Origin: Sulfopaludibacter sp035551455
GTDB lineage: Bacteria > Acidobacteriota > Terriglobia > Bryobacterales > Bryobacteraceae
NCBI GenBank assembly: GCA_035551455.1
Contig: DASZMZ010000177.1
Location: 1 to 5,849, forward strand
Length of the DNA stretch: 5,849 nucleotides
Reading direction: 5' to 3'
Shown: positions 1 to 5,849 of the stretch, in pieces
Layout of the letters: each line of letters begins with the position of its first letter
How positions within the stretch are numbered: the stretch's first letter is position 1
Notes under the pieces: generated by a model
Seen by the model: the letters and a program-made list of their open reading frames with translations, nothing else
Told to the model about the DNA's origin: nothing
Database searches by the model: none
Translations under genes and position numbers: made by a program

Positions 1-675
1 ATACACCATGAAGAAGGCCGGCTTACTCAGGTTTTCCGACCAGCGTAAGTGGCATTCCGGCAGGTCGGTGGCTTTCAGCGTGTCGCGCGTGGCATACCTG
101 ACGATGCCGAGTTGGGCCCAAGCCCCGGCCGTATATCCAAGGGCGAAGGCGTAGACTCCCAGCACGCGGAAGAGCGCGAGGGCGCCGATCACCGTGAACA
201 CGTTCAACGCCGCCTGATAGAATGCCGTGGGCGCGAACCGGCGATCCGTATAGAGCAGGGCGCAATAGATTGCCGCTGAACCGGCGGCCACCGTGGAGAG
301 GGACAGGATGCGCAGGGAGGTGACGGCTCTATCGAAATACTGAGCTTCCAGGCCCGGCGCCAGGGCACGCATCAACCACGGCGCCGCCAGGATGACCACG
401 GCGCTGACGGCAGCAAAGACCCAAGTGAAGACGCGGCTCAATTTCAGCAGCAGAGCCGCCCGTTCCGGACCCTTACGGGCGGTCAGCATGGGGACGAAGG
501 CGAATACCATGCTGTTCAGCAGCACGCTATTCAGGGTGTCGACCGGGCCGATGGCCACCGCGAGGGAATCGGCGCGGCTGTGCGTGCCCAGCAGGTAAGC
601 CGTGACTGCCACCCGCGCGAAGCCCAGTACATTTCCCGTGAGCACTCCGGCGACGAGGGTCAAACCGCCCCGCAC
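1..675 (-). CDS. MurJ/MviN-like lipid flippase, 3' end missing
   Basis: A hydrophobic, multi-pass inner-membrane protein of the MurJ/MviN group (MOP superfamily of lipid-linked glycan exporters). Only the N-terminal half is present, as the frame is still open at base 1. From the GTG at 675-673 there are 225 codons, against about 500 or more in the family. Seen directly: a first membrane segment leading into GFARVAVTAYLLG, then AD-SLAVAIGPVDTLN, FAFVPML, a segment ending in LAAPWLMRALAPG, then FAPTAFYQAALNVF. These match the MurJ order GFxRDxxxAxxFG, TDAFF, AFVPxL, xxAPG and the conserved PAxxPxxxN region. There is no ATG. In-frame candidates are CTG at 747-745 (GAGG at 756-753, 5 nt upstream), GTG at 675, TTG at 663 and GTG at 645. 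I chose GTG 675 because it places a short tail before the first membrane segment, but CTG 747 has the better ribosome site. It is last visible in the run after tpx. Several arginines typical of lipid II flippases are absent, so the cargo may differ. Family is fairly sure; substrate and start are not. Confidence 0.75.
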   Translation of the reverse strand, partial: MRGGLTLVAGVLTGNVLGFARVAVTAYLLGTHSRADSLAVAIGPVDTLNSVLLNSMVFAFVPMLTARKGPERAALLLKLSRVFTWVFAAVSAVVILAAPWLMRALAPGLEAQYFDRAVTSLRILSLSTVAAGSAAIYCALLYTDRRFAPTAFYQAALNVFTVIGALALFRVLGVYAFALGYTAGAWAQLGIVRYATRDTLKATDLPECHLRWSENLSKPAFFMVY

Positions 676-759
676 CAGCGGATTTTCGACCGCCCGGCTA
701 AGGACGTGTTCGCCAGTCAGCGCCGGAGATGAAGAAGTAGAGCTCAGGAAAACCTCGTG

Positions 760-1281
760 TTACGCCGTGGCTGCTCCGGCGCTGCGAGCCGCGGCCAGTG
801 CCGCTTCGTAATTCGGGAAATCGGCTACTTCTTTGACGTATTCGGCATGACGCACTTTGTTGTCGGGATCCAGAACGAAAATGGCCCTGCTCTCAATTCG
901 CAGTTCCTTGATCAGAGTTCCGTAATTCGATCCGAACGAGGCGTCTTTGTGGTCGGACAGCATCATCACTTTGTTGACGTCGAAGGTGTTGCACCACCGC
1001 TTCTGCGCAAAGGGCAGATCCATGCTGACAGTGATGATCTTGACGCCGGGCATGTTGCCGGCCTCTTCATTGAAGCGCTTGGTCTGCGCGTCACAAACCG
1101 GGGTATCCAGCGACGGGATTACGCTGATAATGCGGACCTGTCCGGCCGTGTCCTGCAGGCTGACGGGCTTCAAGCTGTTGTCTACCAGGGAAAAATCGGG
1201 TGCCGTGTCACCGTCCTTCAGTTCGGGACCAACCAGGGTCAGGGGGTTACCTCTTAGAGTCGTTGCGCCGGGTCTTTCCAT
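760..1281 (-). CDS. tpx: Thiol peroxidase (atypical 2-Cys peroxiredoxin)
   Basis: A 173-residue peroxiredoxin of the Tpx subfamily, which reduces hydrogen peroxide and organic hydroperoxides and is recycled by thioredoxin. In the sequence: the N-terminal GNPLTLVGPELKDGDTAPDF stretch typical of Tpx; the peroxidatic cysteine C63 in SLDTPVCDAQTKRF with T60 and P61 of the peroxiredoxin TxxC site; the resolving cysteine C97 in KRWCNTFDV; and R132 in SRAIFVLD as the likely active-site arginine. The 34-residue spacing of the two cysteines equals that of E. coli Tpx (C61/C95), and length is normal. No signal peptide is visible, so it is probably cytosolic. The ATG at 1281-1279 is supported by GGAGG 4 nt upstream and by the N-terminal match. 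It lies 26 nt after the DUF255 gene, which encodes a thioredoxin-fold protein, and directly before the flippase. All catalytic residues are present. Identification is very secure. Confidence 0.96.
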   Translation of the reverse strand: MERPGATTLRGNPLTLVGPELKDGDTAPDFSLVDNSLKPVSLQDTAGQVRIISVIPSLDTPVCDAQTKRFNEEAGNMPGVKIITVSMDLPFAQKRWCNTFDVNKVMMLSDHKDASFGSNYGTLIKELRIESRAIFVLDPDNKVRHAEYVKEVADFPNYEAALAAARSAGAATA

Positions 1282-1285
1282 AAAA

Positions 1286-1290
1286 CCTCC
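1286..1290 (-). promoter_or_regulatory. Ribosome binding site of tpx
   Basis: On the minus strand this reads GGAGG, followed by TTTT and then the tpx ATG. It is the only strong Shine-Dalgarno sequence among the starts in this window. It lies in the 26-nt gap after the DUF255 gene and fixes the tpx start at 1281. Confidence 0.8.
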
Positions 1291-1307
1291 AGTTTTTCGT
1301 GAATTCC

Positions 1308-3425
1308 TTATTGTATCAACTCGGTCAGCGCGCCAGCCTCGTTGACGGGTAGCTGGCAGGCATAGTTGCGGCAGACATAAACCGCCGCGCGGCCATTCAC
1401 TTTCGTCATGGATGCAATCGCGGGATTGGCGCCGGACAGGAACTCGCGAGTCTCTTCCGAATCTACCAGGATCACCACGCGGCTGGGTACAAAGTTGCGG
1501 TAAAACGTGCGCACCAGCACATCGGTATCGGCCGCTCCTTTGTCGCCCACCAGCACGATTTCGCGCGGCTCGCCGAGGAAGAATTCGCAGGCCACCAGCA
1601 TTTGCGGCAGCGCCACGGGTGCGGCAATCAGTCGCGGTCCGAAAGCGCCGAGCAGCCGTTCGGCCGATTCCTGAAACTCCGTCCGACCGGTCATGCGGGC
1701 GAGGCGCAGCAGGTTCATCGCCGCCACGGAATTGCCGGAAGGCTCGGCCCCGTCGTAATCCTCCTTCACCATCATCACCAGACTGGCATCGCGAGCGTCT
1801 GTGCTGAAGAAAGCGCCGTGCACGCGGTCCTCAAATAACTCGCGCTGCTTTTCGGTGAGGCGGATGGCCATTTGCAGGTGACGGAGGTCGAACTGTGCCT
1901 CGTAAAGATCGAGCAGGCCCTGCGCGGCCAAGGCGTAGTCGTCCAGGAAGCCGGGGATGGCGGCTTCGCCTTCGCGATAGCGGCGCATCAGGTAGCCGGT
2001 CTCGGCAGTGTACATGCGAGTGGTGAGGAAGTCGGCCGCGCGGCGCGCCGCCTCGGCATACCGCGATTCGCCCAGCACCGCGCCGCCGAGAGCGAACGCC
2101 GAGATCATCAGCCCATTCCAGCCGGCCAGGACTTTGTCGTCCAGGTGCGGCCGCACGCGTTCACTGCGAGCGCGCAGCAGGATGCGCTCGGCCTCGGCAA
2201 GTCCGGCGCGGATCTCGTCAACGGTGCGGCCGAACTGCTGCGCCGTCTCTTCCAGCGTCATGGCCTGGTACAGAATGTTCTTGCCGGTGAACTCGCCATG
2301 CGGGTCGCTGGCCACATTGCCGCCCTCGGCCACGCCGTAGCGGTAGCAGAACCAGGCCGCCGCCGGCGCGGGCACCAGCGAGCGGATCTCCTCATCGGTC
2401 CAGATGTAGAATGCGCCTTCGCCCTTGATGGTGGGCTCTTCGGGCGTGATCACGCTATCGGCGTCCTCGGCCGAGTAGAATCCGCCCTCGGGCGCGGTCA
2501 TGTCGCGGAGTACGTAATCGAAGATGCCGCGGGCTGTGTCGGCGTACTCCGAATCGCCGGTAATCTGGAAGGCTTCCAGGTACGACGTGGCGAGCTGCGC
2601 CTGATCGTACAGCATCTTCTCAAAGTGGGGCACGAACCAGCGCTCGTCCACGGCGTACCGGTGAAAACCGCCGCCCAACTGATCGTTCATTCCGCCCTTC
2701 GCCATTTCCCGCAGAGTCAGCAGCACCATGTTGAGCGCTTCCTGATTCTTCATGCGGACGTGATACCGCAGCAGAAAACGATAGACCGACGGACGAGGAA
2801 ACTTGGGGGCGCCGCCGAAGCCGCCGAGTTGCGGGTCGAAGGTGCGGCGGAAGACATTGAAGCCGCTGTCGAGTACCGCTCGGTCGACGGTGAGGACTCC
2901 GGCGGCCGAGGGCTCCACAGTCACACGCTGCTGGAGTTGGCGGACGACGTCTTTTGCCGATTCGAGGATTTGGGGCCTATCGCTCTGCCAGGCCGCGGCG
3001 ATCTGTTGCAGGATGGAGGCGAAGCCGGGATGTCCGTAGCGATTCTCGGGCGGGAAATAGGTGCCGCCGAAGAACGGCTCCAGGTCGGGCGTCAGCCAGA
3101 CGGACATGGGCCATCCGCCGCCGCCGGTAGTGGCCTGCACGAAGGTCATGTAGATGCGGTCGACGTCGGGCCGCTCCTCGCGATCCACTTTGATGGCGAC
3201 GTAGTGTTCGTTGAGGATGGCTGCAATGCTCTCGCTCTCGAAGCTCTCGCGTTCCATCACGTGGCACCAGTGGCACGTGGAATATCCGATCGAGAGGAAG
3301 ATGGGCTTGCCTTCGGTGCGGGCCTTCTCGAAGGCTTCGGGGCCCCAGGCGTACCAGTCCACCGGATTGTGGGCATGTTGCAGCAGATAGGGACTCTTCT
3401 CGTTCGACAGCCGGTTTGTATGCAT
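1308..3425 (-). CDS. DUF255 thioredoxin-fold protein (YyaL/SPATA20 family)
   Basis: A complete 705-residue member of the DUF255 family (Bacillus YyaL, human SPATA20), close to the usual 650-700 residues. Residues about 3-165 form a thioredoxin-like domain. It opens with NRLSNEKSPYLLQHAHNPVDW and carries C51-H-W-C54 in GYSTCHWCHVM, followed by VDREERPDVD, GGGGWPMSVWLTPD and PFFGGTYFPP. From about 185 onward is an alpha-helical (alpha/alpha)6-barrel-like region, resembling N-acylglucosamine epimerases and glycosidases. Its family motifs are GGFGGAPKFPRP (201-212), GGFHRYAVDERWFVPHFEKM (252-271), GGFYSAEDAD (314-323) and DDKVLAGWNGLM. Near the C-terminus a second cysteine pair, C685 and C690, sits in VCRNYAC. 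The biochemical role of the family is not established; the CHWC motif suggests thiol-disulfide exchange. No signal peptide or membrane segment is visible. It starts 16 nt after the aldolase and ends 26 nt before tpx, with only a weak AAGAA-type ribosome site. Family assignment is very secure, function is not. Confidence 0.95.
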   Translation of the reverse strand: MHTNRLSNEKSPYLLQHAHNPVDWYAWGPEAFEKARTEGKPIFLSIGYSTCHWCHVMERESFESESIAAILNEHYVAIKVDREERPDVDRIYMTFVQATTGGGGWPMSVWLTPDLEPFFGGTYFPPENRYGHPGFASILQQIAAAWQSDRPQILESAKDVVRQLQQRVTVEPSAAGVLTVDRAVLDSGFNVFRRTFDPQLGGFGGAPKFPRPSVYRFLLRYHVRMKNQEALNMVLLTLREMAKGGMNDQLGGGFHRYAVDERWFVPHFEKMLYDQAQLATSYLEAFQITGDSEYADTARGIFDYVLRDMTAPEGGFYSAEDADSVITPEEPTIKGEGAFYIWTDEEIRSLVPAPAAAWFCYRYGVAEGGNVASDPHGEFTGKNILYQAMTLEETAQQFGRTVDEIRAGLAEAERILLRARSERVRPHLDDKVLAGWNGLMISAFALGGAVLGESRYAEAARRAADFLTTRMYTAETGYLMRRYREGEAAIPGFLDDYALAAQGLLDLYEAQFDLRHLQMAIRLTEKQRELFEDRVHGAFFSTDARDASLVMMVKEDYDGAEPSGNSVAAMNLLRLARMTGRTEFQESAERLLGAFGPRLIAAPVALPQMLVACEFFLGEPREIVLVGDKGAADTDVLVRTFYRNFVPSRVVILVDSEETREFLSGANPAIASMTKVNGRAAVYVCRNYACQLPVNEAGALTELIQ

Positions 3426-3441
3426 GTTCTTGATTTGTTTC

Positions 3442-4371
3442 TTAGGAAATCGAGGCCTGCGCGGGGACAGGTAGCAGGCCTTCCTTTTGCAGTTTCGCCA
3501 GCATGCGCGCTACGCTTTCGCGCGCGGCAGGCGGCATGGGTCCTACGGGCTTGCGGCAGTTGCCCGCGGGCAGGCCGCTCATCGCCATGGCCTCTTTGAT
3601 CACGCCGGGGAAGGTGTGAAGCGAGACCAATTCGGCCAGTTCACTGGTTAGCGTCTGCAAGCGCGCCGCCTCGTCCAGCCGGCCTTCCTGAAAGGCGCGG
3701 TGGAGATTGACCAGCAGTTGCGGGACGATGTTGGCGCATCCCGAGATGACACCGGCGCAGGCGTTCGCCAGGGCGGGCAGCAGGAGCCGTTCCGGTCCCA
3801 CAAACACGGCTAGGTCGCGACCGGGCGCCGCATTCCGGTAGGCGATTGCCTGGTCCAGGTGACCGCCTGAATCCTTCACGCCTACGAAATTCTCACAGCG
3901 GGCCGCGATTTGAGCAACGGTGGCGGGGAGGACCTCCGTGCCGCCATGCTGCGGGAAATTGTAGGCCAGTACGGGAAGATGGACGGCGCGGCAGACTTCG
4001 ATGTAATGGTCCGCCAGTTCAGCCTGCGACGCCTTGATGTAGTAGGGCGTAATCACGGCTAGGGCCGCGATTCCTTCCGCCTGAGCAGCCAGCGCCAATT
4101 GGATGGTTTCGCGCGTTGTGACGCAACCCACGTTGGCGTACACCGGGACTCGCCGGCCGGCCGCCTGGCGGCAAAAGCGGAAGGCCACGGTCCGCTCCTC
4201 GGCATTCAACGTGTAGAATTCGCCCGTGGAACCGCAGGCCATCAGGCCGTCGACGCCCGCGGCGATCAGCGCGTCGATAATCTTTTGCCAGGCGCCGAAG
4301 TCAATCCGCTCATCGGGTTGGAACGGGGTGACTAGCGCGACGATGATCCCCTGGAGCGAACGTTTCGGCAC
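3442..4371 (-). CDS. DapA/NanA-superfamily class I aldolase, substrate unknown
   Basis: A complete 309-residue TIM-barrel lyase of the dihydrodipicolinate synthase / N-acetylneuraminate lyase superfamily, which joins or splits pyruvate and an aldehyde through a lysine Schiff base. In the sequence: G47-S-T-G-E-F-Y in the pyruvate carboxylate loop; tyrosines Y110/Y111 in ITPYY; the catalytic tyrosine Y137 in LAYNFPQHGG; and the Schiff-base lysine K166 in FVGVKDSGG. Length is normal (290-310). E. coli DapA has arginine 138 after the YNVP segment to bind aspartate semialdehyde; here the same place holds H142. The enzyme is therefore probably not the lysine-pathway synthase but a sugar-acid (2-keto-3-deoxy type) aldolase or dehydratase. 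This is an inference, and no sugar-acid genes are nearby to help. The start is GTG at 4371-4369: an in-frame TAA at 4383-4381 excludes longer forms, and no clear ribosome site is visible. It is the first gene of the minus-strand run and diverges from fumC. Confidence 0.9.
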   Translation of the reverse strand: MPKRSLQGIIVALVTPFQPDERIDFGAWQKIIDALIAAGVDGLMACGSTGEFYTLNAEERTVAFRFCRQAAGRRVPVYANVGCVTTRETIQLALAAQAEGIAALAVITPYYIKASQAELADHYIEVCRAVHLPVLAYNFPQHGGTEVLPATVAQIAARCENFVGVKDSGGHLDQAIAYRNAAPGRDLAVFVGPERLLLPALANACAGVISGCANIVPQLLVNLHRAFQEGRLDEAARLQTLTSELAELVSLHTFPGVIKEAMAMSGLPAGNCRKPVGPMPPAARESVARMLAKLQKEGLLPVPAQASIS

Positions 4372-4405
4372 GCTCTTATGTTACCGCTCCAGTCAACAAT
4401 GAAGT
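4372..4405. other. Short divergent intergenic region
   Basis: These 34 nt separate the GTG of the aldolase from the ATG of fumC, which run in opposite directions. Each frame has an in-frame stop just upstream of its start: TAA at 4383-4381 for the aldolase and TGA at 4400-4402 for fumC. Neither start has a good Shine-Dalgarno sequence. The space is too short for two complete sigma70 promoters, so promoter elements must lie at least partly inside the opposing coding regions, or transcripts may be nearly leaderless. I cannot define either promoter. Confidence 0.6.
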
Positions 4406-5755
4406 ATGAGCGCAGGCTACCGGACCGAAAAAGACAGCATGGGGGAAATGCGAGTGGCCGCGGCGTCGCTTTACGGAGCCCAGACCGCCCGAGCTATCGA
4501 GAATTTTCCTATCAGTGGGAAGCGGTTTCCGCGGACTTTTCTGAAGGCCCTGGCGCTGATCAAGAGCGCCGCCGCCAGAGTCAACGGACGGCGGGGGTAT
4601 TTGCCGGCGGAGCTGGCTTCGAAGATCGAGGCCGCGGCGGAACAGGTGGCCGAGGGGCGTCACGATGGCGAGTTCCCGATCGACATCTTTCAGACGGGGA
4701 GCGGCACTTCGACGAACATGAATGCCAACGAGGTGATCGGCCATCTGGCCGGCGCGCATCCCAATGACCACGTCAATCGCGGCATGTCGAGCAACGATGC
4801 GATTCCGACCGCGCTGCACATCGCCGCCGCCGAGGCCGTGCATGCCCGATTGCTGCCATCCATGCAACAACTGGAGGCCTCGCTGACGGGTAAGGCGCGG
4901 GAATTCCACGACGTCATCACGATCGGCCGGACGCATTTGCAGGATGCCGTTCCCATCCGCATGGGCCAGCGCTTCGGCGGATACGCCCGGCAGGTGGCGG
5001 CGGCGCGCGAGCGGGTGCAAGCCGCGCTGCCCGGCATCTACGAGCTGCCTCTGGGCGGCACCGCCGTCGGCACGGGGCTGAATGCGCCCGCTGGATTCGC
5101 CGCCGAGGTGATCGCCGAATTGGCCGCGCGGACGGGACTGCCTCTGAGGGAAGCCCGCGATCACTTCGAAGCCCAGGCGTCGCGCGACGCCGCGGCATTC
5201 CTCAGCGCCGCGATGCGGAATTATGCTCTGGGATTGACGAAGATTGCGAACGATCTGAGGTGGCTCGGGTCGGGTCCCCGGTGCGGTCTCGGCGAGTTGC
5301 GCGTTCCTGGGGTGCAGCCCGGTTCCAGCATCATGCCCGGAAAGGTGAATCCGGTGATTGCGGAGAGTCTGCTGATGGTGTGCGCGCAGGTGGTGGGCTA
5401 CGACGCGACGATTGCCTGGTGTGCCGCCGCCGGGAACTTCGAGCTCAACGTGATGATGCCGGTGATGGCGTATGACCTGCTGGAAGCGGTGGAACTTCTG
5501 GCCGCATCGGGCCGGAACTTTGCCGCGAAGTTGATCGATGGCCTGGAAGTAGACCGCGATCGCGCCGCAGGTCTGGTTGAGCAATCGCTGGCCATGGGCA
5601 CGGCACTGGCTCCGGAGATTGGGTATGACCGCGCCGCCGAGTTGGTGAAGGATGCGTACCGAACGGGGCGGACGATTCGTGAAGTCGCCAGGGAGAAGTC
5701 GGGAGTCTCGGCGGAACGGCTGGAGCAGTTGCTGGACCCGGAATCGCAGGTGTAG
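4406..5755 (+). CDS. fumC: Class II fumarate hydratase
   Basis: Converts fumarate to L-malate reversibly in the TCA cycle. This class is the iron-free, oxygen-stable homotetramer of the aspartase/fumarase superfamily, in the cytosol. The 449 residues are complete, slightly shorter than the usual 460-467. Motifs in order: YRTEKDSMGEMRV and LYGAQTARAIENFPISG at the N-terminus; TGSGTSTNMNANEV (97-110); HPNDHVNRGMSSNDAIPTA (118-136); GRTHLQDAVP with the catalytic H177; GSSIMPGKVNP (306-316) with the catalytic serine of the GSS loop and K313/N315; and GNFELNVMMPV, which favours fumarase over aspartase (aspartases have GQLQLN-like sequence). The ATG at 4406 is the first possible start, since TGA at 4400-4402 is in frame just before it. 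It matches the usual FumC N-terminus, though the ribosome site is weak. Oddities are PGVQPGSS where PENEPGSS is usual, and RGMSSND in place of a SQSSND-like stretch. Identification is very secure. Confidence 0.96.
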   Translation: MSAGYRTEKDSMGEMRVAAASLYGAQTARAIENFPISGKRFPRTFLKALALIKSAAARVNGRRGYLPAELASKIEAAAEQVAEGRHDGEFPIDIFQTGSGTSTNMNANEVIGHLAGAHPNDHVNRGMSSNDAIPTALHIAAAEAVHARLLPSMQQLEASLTGKAREFHDVITIGRTHLQDAVPIRMGQRFGGYARQVAAARERVQAALPGIYELPLGGTAVGTGLNAPAGFAAEVIAELAARTGLPLREARDHFEAQASRDAAAFLSAAMRNYALGLTKIANDLRWLGSGPRCGLGELRVPGVQPGSSIMPGKVNPVIAESLLMVCAQVVGYDATIAWCAAAGNFELNVMMPVMAYDLLEAVELLAASGRNFAAKLIDGLEVDRDRAAGLVEQSLAMGTALAPEIGYDRAAELVKDAYRTGRTIREVAREKSGVSAERLEQLLDPESQV

Positions 5756-5764
5756 CCGGCCGCT

Positions 5765-5799
5765 GAAAGCTGACGCCTGTAAGCTGTAAGCTGAAAGCT
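5765..5799 (+). repeat. Five imperfect tandem 7-mers (GWAAGCT)
   Basis: Immediately after fumC, five 7-base units follow each other without gaps: GAAAGCT, GACGCCT, GTAAGCT, GTAAGCT, GAAAGCT. Four of the five fit GWAAGCT and the second is degenerate. The preceding 5758-5764 (GGCCGCT) may be a worn sixth unit. No open frame or known regulatory site explains them. Heptanucleotide tandem repeats in intergenic DNA are known from some cyanobacteria and other large bacterial genomes. Confidence 0.7.
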
Positions 5800-5801
5800 A
5801 G

Positions 5802-5820
5802 TCAAGGGCTCCGCCCTTGA
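5802..5820 (+). repeat. Perfect inverted repeat, 8-bp stem
   Basis: The arms TCAAGGGC and GCCCTTGA pair perfectly around a 3-base TCC loop. It lies 46 nt after the fumC stop and directly before a second hairpin. It could stop or protect the fumC transcript, but no T-run follows, so it is not a classical intrinsic terminator. It looks more like part of a REP-like dispersed palindromic element. Confidence 0.7.
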
Positions 5821-5836
5821 AATCCCTGCGGGATTT
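5820..5836 (+). repeat. Second perfect inverted repeat, 7-bp stem
   Basis: The arms AAATCCC and GGGATTT pair perfectly around the loop TGC. The first base is shared with the last base of the preceding hairpin, so the two form one compact double stem-loop. Only three T residues, followed by GGGA, come after it, which argues against a strong intrinsic terminator. The element may continue past the window end. Confidence 0.7.
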
Positions 5837-5849
5837 GGGAGTCAGAAGT

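Noticed and set aside
757..1257. 166-codon open frame on the plus strand, opposite tpx
   Set aside because: It is an antisense shadow of tpx; the minus-strand product has every Tpx catalytic residue and a good ribosome site.
1872..3599. 575-codon open frame on the plus strand, opposite the DUF255 gene
   Set aside because: It lies antisense to a gene with full-length family motifs and runs into the aldolase gene. Long antisense frames are common in GC-rich coding DNA, and its product shows no recognisable domain or motif.
4368..4396. TTGACT on the minus strand (4396-4391) as a -35 box for the aldolase
   Set aside because: No TATAAT-like hexamer lies 16-18 nt downstream; the nearest AT-rich stretch (TAACAT) is only about 7 nt away.
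4376..5584. 402-codon open frame on the minus strand, opposite fumC
   Set aside because: It is antisense to fumC. The product is rich in histidine, arginine and glycine with no motif, as expected from the complement of GC-rich codons.
5802..5849. Intrinsic terminator of fumC
   Set aside because: The stems are perfect, but neither is followed by a run of T residues, so I recorded them as inverted repeats.

Overview
The window is GC-rich (roughly 60-65% by eye) bacterial chromosomal DNA, densely packed with housekeeping-type genes. Four genes lie on the minus strand as one closely spaced run, and one lies on the plus strand, diverging from them. I see no transposase, integrase, phage gene, CRISPR array, tRNA or rRNA. 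The gene families, GC content and repeat style of the 3' end would suit an Acidobacteriota (Solibacter/Bryobacter-like) genome. That is an inference from general resemblance and was not tested; another GC-rich Gram-negative lineage is possible.

Minus-strand run, in transcription order: a class I aldolase of the DapA/NanA superfamily (4371-3442); a 705-residue DUF255/YyaL/SPATA20-type protein with an N-terminal thioredoxin fold and a CHWC motif (3425-1308); an atypical 2-Cys peroxiredoxin, thiol peroxidase Tpx (1281-760); and the 5' part of a multi-pass membrane protein of the MurJ/MviN flippase family, whose 3' end lies outside the window. Gaps are 16 nt, 26 nt and, depending on the flippase start, 12 to 84 nt, so co-transcription is likely. 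The flippase has no ATG start, and its frame is open right up to the tpx stop codon.

Plus strand: a complete class II fumarase, fumC (4406-5755), separated from the aldolase by only 34 nt. It is followed by about 94 nt of non-coding DNA holding five imperfect tandem 7-mers and two back-to-back perfect inverted repeats, which look like the start of a dispersed intergenic repeat.

Functionally, the Tpx and thioredoxin-fold pair suggests thiol-based peroxide defence or redox maintenance. The aldolase and fumarase are central or carbohydrate metabolism. The flippase belongs to cell-envelope biogenesis but has lost residues typical of true lipid II flippases. I found no convincing new biological system. 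The most unusual points are the divergent flippase and its unclear start, the redox gene pair, and the repeat structure after fumC.
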